Shown here in pieces: positions 1 through 8,105 of a stretch of 64,000 nt of DNA (the first letter of the stretch is position 1; each line of letters opens with the position of its first letter). The position numbers and the translations under genes were made by a program. The notes under the pieces were generated by a model. That model was not told the DNA's origin. It ran no database searches and saw only the letters and a program-made list of their open reading frames with translations. Origin of the DNA: CAXXFQ01 sp963674475 (GTDB taxonomy: Bacteria; Planctomycetota; Planctomycetia; Pirellulales; Thermoguttaceae); assembly GCA_963674475.2 (NCBI GenBank), contig CAXXFQ010000009.1:310001-374000 (forward strand), written 5' to 3'.

Positions 1-181
1 CGACTTCGCGACTCAGTTCGGCGGCGACGGGCAATTCGGCCACGCGGGTTCGCAACGCGCGGACCAGATAACGATAGGCGTATCCGGTATAGATGCCCGC
101 TCCGGCGAGAATGACGATTGCGGCCGCCAACAGCCCTAGTCCCAGGGCCGTCTTTCGACGGATCGACCATTGTTGAAGCAA
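1..181 (-). CDS. Membrane-anchored protein, N-terminal fragment (cut by window edge)
   Basis: A minus-strand reading frame runs open off the left edge, giving 60 residues. The start is taken as TTG at 181-179 because a GGAGG ribosome site (189-193) lies seven bases upstream; the nearby ATG is out of frame. The visible part is a short basic segment (SIRRK), one hydrophobic helix at about residues 11-33 (GLGLLAAAIVILAGAGIYTG) and then a charged segment. This fits an inner-membrane anchored protein with most of its mass beyond the window. Sensor kinases and secretion-related proteins can begin this way, but nothing visible decides between them. Confidence 0.6.
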   Translation of the reverse strand, partial: MLQQWSIRRKTALGLGLLAAAIVILAGAGIYTGYAYRYLVRALRTRVAELPVAAELSREV

Positions 182-193
182 AGTGCGACCTCC

Positions 194-847
194 TTGTCGC
201 AAACAACCTCCTTGGAGTGTGAGAAGAGGCTCGCCGAAACGGCCTCTCCCCAAGGTTCGAGCAGTTTACCACAAAGGGCCCACCGGCGACAAGACGAACC
301 TTCGGGTGGTGGGCGAATAGCCACCCAAAAAGAAAAAAAACGCTCGGCGCAATTCGTTTCTCTTCCCCAAACATTCCCTCTCTTTTGTCGAACGGGCAAA
401 AACCGCTTCTTGCCCTCGTCTCGGGCGAATCCTTTTATTCATGGCGGCTTACGACCCGCGGGACGGAGGGCGCCTTCTTTTTTTGAGAGCGACCGATTCA
501 GTAAAGCGATTTCAAAGCAAGTACCCCCCTCGCAAAAAACGGCCCGCTTTGCAAAAAAACGTTGAAATAAAATTTTTACGCCGCCAGAAAAAAGGAACGC
601 TTTTTTTCACGATTCGTGATGTCCGATGTGGCAATATCGTTTCTTTTTTGATCGCCGGAAGCCGTCTTTTCCGCAGTGTCAAAGTACCGTGTCCGGGAAA
701 CGCCGTTTCCAAATAGTTGAATTCACCCGGCCGGGTTGTTACATTGGACAAGAGAGGGGGGGTAGCTCTTACACCCGGTCCTGCCCCCCTCTCCCGCATT
801 TCACAAAACTCCTTCCCAAAATTCTTCATCTCCTTAGGAGCCCGCCG
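194..847. other. Intergenic region with no convincing gene
   Basis: About 650 bases between the divergent membrane protein and the DUF4838 gene. Frames that read through it have no ribosome site and a T-rich, low-complexity composition. The only signals I see are a promoter-like pair near 717-745 and a GGAG-type ribosome site before the gene at 848. Confidence 0.6.
717..745 (+). promoter_or_regulatory. Candidate sigma70-type promoter for the DUF4838 cluster
   Basis: TTGAAT at 717-722 and TACATT at 740-745 are separated by exactly 17 bases, matching the -35/-10 consensus at four of six positions each. It would give a leader of about 95 bases before the first gene of the exported-protein cluster. 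Confidence 0.4.
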
Positions 848-3133
848 ATGCGTCGTCTCGCTTGGTTTGCCTTGTTTTCTTCTGCCCTTTTGATGGGACA
901 ATTTGAATCTGTTGCTGCGGCCGACAATAACCTAACCTTGGTCGACCAGGGCCGCAGTGACTACACGATCGTCCTGCCCGAGAAGCCGACGCCGGTCGAG
1001 AAGACGGCCGCCTCGGAGTTGCAAACCTATCTCGAAAAGGCAACCGGGGCTCGGCTGCCGATCGCTTCGGAGAAAGAAGCCGCGGGTGAGAAAAAAATCC
1101 TCGTCGGGGCGACCGTCAAAGGGCAAAAACTGCTGGGGGATTTGAAGCTCGACCAGCTGGATTACGACGGGATCGTCTTAAAACGGTTCGGCGATCGAAT
1201 CGTCCTGGCCGGGCACCCTCAGCGGGGAACGCTTTACGCCGTCTATACCTTCTTGGAAGAGCAGCTCGGCGTCCGGTGGTGGGCCCCCGATTGCGAAATG
1301 GTTCCGAACCGGGCGACCTTTTCGATCGGCCAGCTCGACAAGGTCCACGCCCCGAAGCTCCGGATTCGCGAACCGTATACACGTGTGATGCACGACAAAA
1401 TGCTTGCCGTGCGCAATAAATGTAACGGCAGCAGCAACCGGATACCGGCCGAGTTCGGCGGGCACCAACGGTTTTGCATGTTCGTCCACACGTTTTACCC
1501 GCTATTGCCTCCGAAAGAGTATTTCAAGGACCATCCCGAATGGTACAGTCTGATCGACGGAAAGCGACAACACGAGCGCGGCCAACTCTGCCTGACCAAC
1601 AAGGCGATGCGGAAAGAGTTGATCAAAAACGTGCTCAAGCGGTTGCGCAAGGACCCGACCGCCGCCTTGATCTCGATCAGTCAGAACGACTGGTACGGTC
1701 GGTGCCAATGCGAAAAGTGCAAGGCGATCGAGGAGGCCGAAGGGTCGCCCGCCGGGCTCTTGTTGGATTGTGTCAATGAAGTGGCCCGCGAGGTCGAGAA
1801 AGAATTCCCCGACGTCCTGGTCGAAACGCTGGCCTACCGGTACACTCGCAAACCGCCGAAGACGGTCCGTCCTCGCGGCAACGTCGTCGTCCGACTCTGC
1901 TCGATCGAATGCTCATTCGCCCAGCCGCTGGAAAGCGACGTGAACGCCGAATTCGGCGACGATATTCGCGAGTGGGCCAAGATCTCACCACAACTTTACA
2001 TCTGGGATTACGTGACCAACTTTTCGAATTATCTACTGCCCCATCCGAATCTGCGGGTCTTGGCGCCGAACATTCGGTTTTTCGAAAATCACAACGTCAT
2101 CGGACTGTTCGAAGAAGGGGATTGCGCGACCAACATGGGGGAATTCGTTCGGATGCGGGCCTGGCTTTTGGCCCATCTGATGTGGGACTCCAGCCAAGAC
2201 ACTTTCGCGCTCGTCGAAGAATTCTTGAACGGCTATTACGGTCCGGCCGGGCCGCATCTCAAAGAATATCTGACCATCATGAACGATTCGATCGAAGGGT
2301 CCGACTACCATCTGGATTGCTTCAATCAGACCACCAAAGCGTTTCTGGACCTCGACACCATCAACCGGGCCACTCGAGCGTTTGACCGGGCCGAAAAGGC
2401 CGTGGCCGATCAACCCGAACTGGCCACCCGAGTCGACCGGACCCGCATGTCGTTGGACCTGCTCTGGATTCGACGTTGGCACGAACTGCACGACAAGGCC
2501 GACCGGACGGGAAAACCGTTCCTCGGCCCCGAAAACCCCGAAGCGCTCGTCGAATCGTACATCGCCCGGGCCCGAAAATACGGGATCAACCACTGGCGAA
2601 CAGGACAAACGTTCGACGACCTGTACGTCAGTCGACTCCGCAGTTTGGCCCAAAAACCGGCCGCCCCGCCAAAGGCGTGTGTCGGACTGCCCAAGAACGA
2701 ATGGGTCGACTTCGGCCCCGCCCGATTGGAAATACACCATTTGGGAACCTGGGCCAAATTGGCCGAAGACCCCCAAGCGGCCAGCAAAACGGTTATCTTC
2801 ATGCCGGGAGATCACAAAGAGGGAGCCGTCAACGCCTTTTTGGAACCGGGCGAGCTGACCGGAGGGCCATGGCGATGCTTCGTCGTCGCACGGGCCGAAG
2901 CGACCGCTCAAGAAGGCCCGGCGATGAGCATGGGGGTCTACGACCCGATAAACGAAAAGAACCTCGCCGTTCGAAGCGTCTCCGTCGAAGAGGCCACCGG
3001 CGGCTATAAAACGTACGACCTGGGTGCCCACGACCTGAGTCAAAAAACCAACGTCTGGGTCGCGCCTCCCAAACGGAAGGGCGAAGTCGACGGCGTTTAT
3101 ATCGATCGGATCTTTTTTGTCAAGGAGAAATAA
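848..3133 (+). CDS. DUF4838 domain-containing secreted protein (copy 1)
   Basis: A 761-residue protein. The start at 848 is chosen because it follows a TTAGGAG ribosome site and opens a signal peptide (MRRLAWFALFSSALLMGQ, cleaved near AAA-D). Residues about 30-150 resemble the N-terminal accessory domain of alpha-glucuronidases (SDYTIVLPEKPTPVEKTAA, then the RGTLYAVYTFLEEQLGVRWW motif). The central DUF4838 domain follows, with a CQCEKC cysteine motif and an acidic EEAEGS segment, and then a C-terminal beta-rich region ending in GVYIDRIFF. The family is common in planctomycetes and suspected to act on polysaccharides, but the reaction is not established. It is the first of three tandem paralogues and sits two bases before the oxidoreductase gene, so the two are probably cotranscribed. 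Confidence 0.9.
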   Translation: MRRLAWFALFSSALLMGQFESVAAADNNLTLVDQGRSDYTIVLPEKPTPVEKTAASELQTYLEKATGARLPIASEKEAAGEKKILVGATVKGQKLLGDLKLDQLDYDGIVLKRFGDRIVLAGHPQRGTLYAVYTFLEEQLGVRWWAPDCEMVPNRATFSIGQLDKVHAPKLRIREPYTRVMHDKMLAVRNKCNGSSNRIPAEFGGHQRFCMFVHTFYPLLPPKEYFKDHPEWYSLIDGKRQHERGQLCLTNKAMRKELIKNVLKRLRKDPTAALISISQNDWYGRCQCEKCKAIEEAEGSPAGLLLDCVNEVAREVEKEFPDVLVETLAYRYTRKPPKTVRPRGNVVVRLCSIECSFAQPLESDVNAEFGDDIREWAKISPQLYIWDYVTNFSNYLLPHPNLRVLAPNIRFFENHNVIGLFEEGDCATNMGEFVRMRAWLLAHLMWDSSQDTFALVEEFLNGYYGPAGPHLKEYLTIMNDSIEGSDYHLDCFNQTTKAFLDLDTINRATRAFDRAEKAVADQPELATRVDRTRMSLDLLWIRRWHELHDKADRTGKPFLGPENPEALVESYIARARKYGINHWRTGQTFDDLYVSRLRSLAQKPAAPPKACVGLPKNEWVDFGPARLEIHHLGTWAKLAEDPQAASKTVIFMPGDHKEGAVNAFLEPGELTGGPWRCFVVARAEATAQEGPAMSMGVYDPINEKNLAVRSVSVEEATGGYKTYDLGAHDLSQKTNVWVAPPKRKGEVDGVYIDRIFFVKEK

Positions 3134-3134
3134 G

Positions 3135-4559
3135 ATGGCTAACCGCAACACGCTGCCATGTCGCTCCCTGACGCGACGCCGATTCTTGGAAGCCGCCGCC
3201 ACGACCGCGGGCGCCTTGTGCCTTCCCCCCTTGGTACCTTCGAGTATCCTGGGAGCCCGGGCGCCGAGCAATCGGATCAACGTGGGCCAGATCGGCTGTG
3301 GACACCAGAGCCAGCGGATCATACCGTCGTTTCTGGTCCACGACGATGTCCAGATGCTGGCCGTCTGTGACGTCAACAAAAGCGGCATCGGTTACTACTA
3401 TCCCGATCAGGTCCTCGGTCGAGACACGGGCCAACGATGGGTCAACGAACATTACGCCAAAAAAACGGGGCGCAAATCGTTCCAAGGCTGCGACGCTTAC
3501 GCCGATTTTCGCGACCTGCTGAAGCGGCCGGATATCGACGCCGTCTCGATTGTCGTGCCCGATCATTGGCATGCCCTGATCGCCATTGCGGCCATGCGGG
3601 CCGGAAAAGACGTCTATTGCGAAAAACCCCTGGCAAAAACGATCCGCCAAAGCCAAATGATGGTCGACGCGGTACGAAAGTACCAACGGGTTTTCCAAAC
3701 GGGAGCCCAGTTCCGTTCCAGTCCGAACGTGCGACGAGCGTGTGAACTGGTCCGCAACGGGCGATTGGGCGAAATCAAGCGGGTTCGCACCTGGGTCGAC
3801 ACGAACAGCTTCGAAAGCCCCGGCCCCGGCTGGAAACCGATGCCGATCCCCGAAGGTTTTGACTACGACTTCTGGCTCGGACCGGCCCCCGAAGCGCCGT
3901 ACCACGTCGAGCGCTGCTTCCATCGCTGGCGATACATCCTCGACTACTCCAACGGGCAAACGGTCAACTTCGGCGCGCATACCAACGACATCGCCCAGTG
4001 GGGCCTGGGCAAAGACGGCACGACGCCGGTCGAGTTCGAAGACAACGGCTCCGAGTTTTTGCCCAAAGGGAGTCTGTTCGACACCGCCTCCAAAACGGCC
4101 TTCCGCGCACGATACGCCGACGGAGTCGAGTTGTTCTGCGAGACACGCAAGAGCTGGGCAACCAAGTTCGAAGGAACCGAAGGCCGACTGGAAATCACCC
4201 TCGGCGGTTCCATGAAAACTTTCCCCGAAAATCTGAAAGACTCGGTGATCGGACCAGACGAGATCCACTTGACCAAGAGTAACCCGAACCGCACCAAGCA
4301 TGTCCGAGATCATGTCGATGCGGATCATGTCCGGAACTTCCTCGACTGCATCAAGAGTCGACAAGATCCGATCGAACCGGTCGAAAACGGTCACAGCACG
4401 GCCAGCCTTTGCATTTTGGGCAGCATCTCCCAGCGACTCAAACGGAAATTCACCTGGGATCCGGTGGCCCAGCGGAGTCCGGACGAAGAGGTCAACCGAA
4501 TGCTCTCCTGTTCCATGCGCGATCCGTGGAAACTTGAGCAGCCTGAAAAGTCACGATAA
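3135..4559 (+). CDS. Gfo/Idh/MocA-family oxidoreductase with Tat signal
   Basis: A 474-residue NAD(P)-dependent sugar oxidoreductase family member. An AAGGAG ribosome site inside the preceding gene's last codons sets the start. Residues 12-35 form a twin-arginine signal (LTRRRFLEAAATTAGALCLP), so it is probably exported folded. A Rossmann domain follows (NVGQIGCGHQSQRI), then the family motif GKDVYCEKPLA, then a substrate domain containing the YHVERCFHRWRYILDY segment. Planctomycetes carry many such paralogues, usually with unknown substrates. Being sandwiched between secreted DUF4838 and NHL proteins suggests a periplasmic carbohydrate-processing role; that is inference. Confidence 0.9.
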   Translation: MANRNTLPCRSLTRRRFLEAAATTAGALCLPPLVPSSILGARAPSNRINVGQIGCGHQSQRIIPSFLVHDDVQMLAVCDVNKSGIGYYYPDQVLGRDTGQRWVNEHYAKKTGRKSFQGCDAYADFRDLLKRPDIDAVSIVVPDHWHALIAIAAMRAGKDVYCEKPLAKTIRQSQMMVDAVRKYQRVFQTGAQFRSSPNVRRACELVRNGRLGEIKRVRTWVDTNSFESPGPGWKPMPIPEGFDYDFWLGPAPEAPYHVERCFHRWRYILDYSNGQTVNFGAHTNDIAQWGLGKDGTTPVEFEDNGSEFLPKGSLFDTASKTAFRARYADGVELFCETRKSWATKFEGTEGRLEITLGGSMKTFPENLKDSVIGPDEIHLTKSNPNRTKHVRDHVDADHVRNFLDCIKSRQDPIEPVENGHSTASLCILGSISQRLKRKFTWDPVAQRSPDEEVNRMLSCSMRDPWKLEQPEKSR

Positions 4560-4614
4560 TTGCCAAACCGGCGCCGCCGAATTCGTTCCCGTCGCCCCCC
4601 AAGGAGTCGACTCG

Positions 4615-5613
4615 ATGACCTTATTCCCCTGCCGCCATGTCGCCATGGCCTTGATATTCGCCCTGCTTCCTTGCTTTGTCGCGCAGGCTTCCGGCGAGTC
4701 GCCCGTCGGCGAGATGCGTTGCGTGGTCGATCCGACTTGGCCGCAGAAAACCGAATCGCTCCGATGGGGCCCGGTCTCGGGAATCGCCGTCGATGACCGG
4801 GATCAAGTCTATCTTTTCCATCGGAAAAATCCAACGGTCCAGGTCTTCGGGGCGGACGGGTCCCTGGTCCGATCCTGGTCGACCGACAATCCGAAGGGAA
4901 CCCATTACATCAAACTCGACCCGGATGGAAACGTGTGGATTACCGACTTCCGTAGCCATCTTGTCGAGAAATACACGCCCGAGGGAAAACGGCTCCTCCG
5001 ACTGGGCACGGCGGGCGAACCGGGCTGCGACGAGCGTCACTTCAACGGCCCGACCGATATGGCCTTTCTGCCCGGCGGCGACGTTTTCATCTCCGACGGC
5101 TACGGCAACCGGCGGATCGTCCACTTCGACAAACAGGGCCGTTTCGTCAAGGCGTGGGGGGAAGAGGGAACCGGGCCGGGACAGTTTGCCCTGCCCCACG
5201 CGATCGCCATCGACTCACAAAACCGACTCTATGTGGCCGACCGCAACAACGGCCGAATTCAAGTATTCGATACCCGGGGAAAACTGCTGGCCGTCTGGGA
5301 CGATCTCCTGGTACCGTGGGGATTCGCCATAACGAAAAATGACGAGATCTGGGTCTGCGGCTCGTCGAAAGTGCGGCAACCGGGCGGCAAAGGGTGGACC
5401 ATCGCGCCGCCTCCCGATCAATGGCTGATGAAACTCGACACCAACGGCAAAGCGATCTTGCGAGTGCCACTCCCCATGCCCAAGGCCGGGCCGAGCAAAC
5501 CGGGCACCGTCGATTGGGTCCACAGCATCGGGATCGATTCAAAAGGACGCCTTTACCTCGGCGACATCGAAGGCAAACGGGCCCAAAGGTTTTTGCTGCA
5601 AAAAAGCCAATAG
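4615..5613 (+). CDS. Secreted NHL-repeat beta-propeller protein
   Basis: A 332-residue protein with a start set by AAGGAG about ten bases upstream and a signal peptide (ALIFALLPCFVAQASGE). The mature part is made of NHL-type propeller blades, seen as recurring phrases such as GIAVDDRDQVYLFHR, DPDGNVWITDF, GGDVFISDGYGNRRIVHFD and IAIDSQNRLYVADRNNGRIQ. Such proteins bind ligands or act as peptidylglycine lyase-like enzymes. No catalytic site can be assigned here. It lies 55 bases after the oxidoreductase and 111 bases before the second DUF4838 copy, in the same orientation, so it is probably part of the same operon. Confidence 0.88.
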   Translation: MTLFPCRHVAMALIFALLPCFVAQASGESPVGEMRCVVDPTWPQKTESLRWGPVSGIAVDDRDQVYLFHRKNPTVQVFGADGSLVRSWSTDNPKGTHYIKLDPDGNVWITDFRSHLVEKYTPEGKRLLRLGTAGEPGCDERHFNGPTDMAFLPGGDVFISDGYGNRRIVHFDKQGRFVKAWGEEGTGPGQFALPHAIAIDSQNRLYVADRNNGRIQVFDTRGKLLAVWDDLLVPWGFAITKNDEIWVCGSSKVRQPGGKGWTIAPPPDQWLMKLDTNGKAILRVPLPMPKAGPSKPGTVDWVHSIGIDSKGRLYLGDIEGKRAQRFLLQKSQ

Positions 5614-5724
5614 ACCACTGTTTCGAGCGGATAAAAAAACGGGCAAGCGGGCGAATTGCCCCCTTCCATTCTCCTGACAAATCAATCAAAACGTTTTTAC
5701 ACCTTGATCCCCAAAAGGGCTCCC

Positions 5725-8049
5725 ATGAATTGCCACGCCAAACTTATCAGTCGCTTTCTCACCTCGATCTTTCTCATAGGACTCCTAGGGTCTGTTGCCC
5801 AGGCCGCCGATAACGGGGCCGATAACGGGCCCAATTTATCCCTGGTCACAGACGGCAAATCGGACTACACGATCGTCCTGCCCGACAAGCCGACGCCGGT
5901 CGAAAAGACGGCCGCCTCGGAATTGCAGACCTATTTCGAAAAGGCGACGGGAGCGAAGTTGCCAATTGCTTCGGAAAAAGAGGCATCGGCCAAAGGGGAA
6001 AAAATCCTCCTCGGGGCGACCATTGAGGGGCAAAAACTGCTGGGCGACTTGAAACTCGACAAGCTCGCCTACGACGGGATCCTATTAAAGCGGTTCGGCG
6101 ATCAGATCGTCTTGGCCGGACATCCGCAGCGAGGGACCCTTTACGCCGTCTACACCTTCCTGGAAGACCAACTGGGCGTCCGCTGGTGGACCCCCGATTG
6201 CGAAACGGTCCCGAACCGGCCCACCATTTCGATCGGCCGGCTCGACAAGGTCCACGCCCCGAAGCTCCGGATTCGCGAACCGTATACGCGTATGATGCGG
6301 GACAAACTGTTCGCCGTACGAAGCAAGTGCAACGGCAGCAGCAACCGGATTCCGGCCGAGTTCGGCGGGCACCAACGGTTTTGCATGTTTGTCCACACCT
6401 TTAATCGCCTCCTGCCGCCGAAAAAATATTTCAAGGACCACCCCGAGTGGTACAGTATGATCGACGGCAAGCGGACCCACGAACAGGCCCAACTCTGTCT
6501 GACCAACGAGTCAATGCGAAAGGAATTAACGAAAAACGCGCTCGAACGGCTGCGCAAGGACCCGACCGCCGCGCTGATCTCGATCAGCCAGAACGACGGT
6601 TACGGCCGGTGCCAGTGCGAAAAGTGCAAGGCAATCGAGGAGGCCGAAGGGTCGCCCGCCGGTCTGCTTTTGCAGTTCGTCAATAGGGTGGCTGAGGATA
6701 TTGAAAAAGAGTTCCCCGACGTCCTGGTCGAAACACTGGCCTACGTTTACACACGCAAGCCGCCCAAGACCGTTCGCCCGCGCGGCAACGTCGTCATCCG
6801 GCTCTGTTCGATCGAATGCTCGTTTGCCCAGCCGCTGGAAAGCGACGCGAACGCCACGTTCCGCGACGATATCCGCGGGTGGGCCAAGATCGCGCCGCGA
6901 CTCTATGCCTGGGACTATGTGACCAACTTCCGCGTCTATCAACTGCCCCACCCCAACCTGCGGGTCTTGGCTCCCAACATTCGTTTTTTCGAAAAGAACC
7001 ATGTCATCGGCCTATTCGAAGAAGGGGATTGCGCGACCAACGTGGGCGATTTCATTCGGATGCGAGCCTGGCTTTTAGCCCAGCTGATGTGGGACTCCAG
7101 CCAAGACGCCGACACCCTGATCGAAGAATTCTTGAACGGCTATTACGGTCCGGCCGGGCCGCATCTCAAAGAATATCTGACCATTATCAACGACGCCGGA
7201 GAGCGCGAGAATTATCATCTGGGCTGCTTCGAATCGGATACGACACGATTTCTCAAACTGGACGACCTGAATCGGGCCACCCGGGCGTTTGACCGGGCCG
7301 AAAAAGCGGTTGCCGATAACCCCGAACTGGCCATGCGGGTCGACCGGGCACGGATGTCACTGGATACGGTCTGGGTCTTTCGTTACTTTAATCTGAAGCT
7401 GCAAGCGCAGCGAGAGGGCAAGCCGTTTCTCGGATTCCAAGACCCGAAAACGGCCTGCGAAAAATATGTCCAGCGAGCCAACAAATACCGAATGGACCAT
7501 TATGGCCTGGGGGACCATGGCAATATCCCCTTCAGCCATTTCAACGACCGGATTCGACGCATGGGTGAGGAACCGATTTGCCCTAAAGAATGTGAAGGGC
7601 TTCCGGAATCCGATTGGCTCGCCGTCAACGACTCGCGGTTCACCGTGCGGGAATATGGAACGTTGAGCAAAACCGTCGACGATCCGAAAGCGTCTGACGG
7701 AAAAGCGGCCTTCATGCCGGGCGATCACACCAAACGGTCCGTTTGTTTCTTCTTCAAGCAAGGCGATTTGAACGAGGGAGACCGGTGGCGGTGTTTCGTC
7801 GTGGCCCGAGCCGAAGGAACCGCCAAGGAGGGAACCGCGATGCGCATGGGAATCTGGGACAACCGAGAAAAAAAGGATATCGTCGATCAAGGTATCTCTA
7901 TTAAAGAAGCGACGGGAAAGTACAAGACGTACGACCTGGGCGTGCACGAAATGAGCCAAGGCGCCCAGATCTGGATCTCGCCACCCAATCGGCCCGGCGA
8001 GGTTGACGGCGTTTATATCGATCGAATGTTTTTCATTCGCGAGAAATAA
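5725..8049 (+). CDS. DUF4838 domain-containing secreted protein (copy 2)
   Basis: A 774-residue paralogue of the gene at 848, starting at MNCHAKLISRFLTSIFLIG with a signal peptide and an extended, D/N-rich mature N-terminus. The N-terminal glucuronidase-like domain and the CQCEKCKAIEEAEGSPAG segment are nearly the same as in copy 1. The C-terminal third differs most: copies 1 and 3 share a WVD...GELTGGPWRCF module, while this copy reads WLAVND...GDLNEGDRWRCF and carries GMGDHG-like inserts around residue 595. The three copies therefore diverge in blocks, as expected from duplication with local gene conversion. Confidence 0.9.
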   Translation: MNCHAKLISRFLTSIFLIGLLGSVAQAADNGADNGPNLSLVTDGKSDYTIVLPDKPTPVEKTAASELQTYFEKATGAKLPIASEKEASAKGEKILLGATIEGQKLLGDLKLDKLAYDGILLKRFGDQIVLAGHPQRGTLYAVYTFLEDQLGVRWWTPDCETVPNRPTISIGRLDKVHAPKLRIREPYTRMMRDKLFAVRSKCNGSSNRIPAEFGGHQRFCMFVHTFNRLLPPKKYFKDHPEWYSMIDGKRTHEQAQLCLTNESMRKELTKNALERLRKDPTAALISISQNDGYGRCQCEKCKAIEEAEGSPAGLLLQFVNRVAEDIEKEFPDVLVETLAYVYTRKPPKTVRPRGNVVIRLCSIECSFAQPLESDANATFRDDIRGWAKIAPRLYAWDYVTNFRVYQLPHPNLRVLAPNIRFFEKNHVIGLFEEGDCATNVGDFIRMRAWLLAQLMWDSSQDADTLIEEFLNGYYGPAGPHLKEYLTIINDAGERENYHLGCFESDTTRFLKLDDLNRATRAFDRAEKAVADNPELAMRVDRARMSLDTVWVFRYFNLKLQAQREGKPFLGFQDPKTACEKYVQRANKYRMDHYGLGDHGNIPFSHFNDRIRRMGEEPICPKECEGLPESDWLAVNDSRFTVREYGTLSKTVDDPKASDGKAAFMPGDHTKRSVCFFFKQGDLNEGDRWRCFVVARAEGTAKEGTAMRMGIWDNREKKDIVDQGISIKEATGKYKTYDLGVHEMSQGAQIWISPPNRPGEVDGVYIDRMFFIREK

Positions 8050-8105
8050 CCACAAACTGCAATTCAACCACGCATTCCTTGAACTTTTTTCTAGAAAGGC
8101 CTTCC

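Noticed and set aside
626..847. An upstream extension of the first DUF4838 gene
   Set aside because: The added residues are unlike the family and would bury the signal peptide; the ATG at 848 has a good ribosome site.
2033..3388. A 451-codon minus-strand frame opposite the first DUF4838 gene, and similar long antisense frames elsewhere (e.g. 60500-62428)
   Set aside because: They mirror the codon rhythm of strong genes on the other strand, have arginine/glycine-rich low-complexity products and no ribosome sites.
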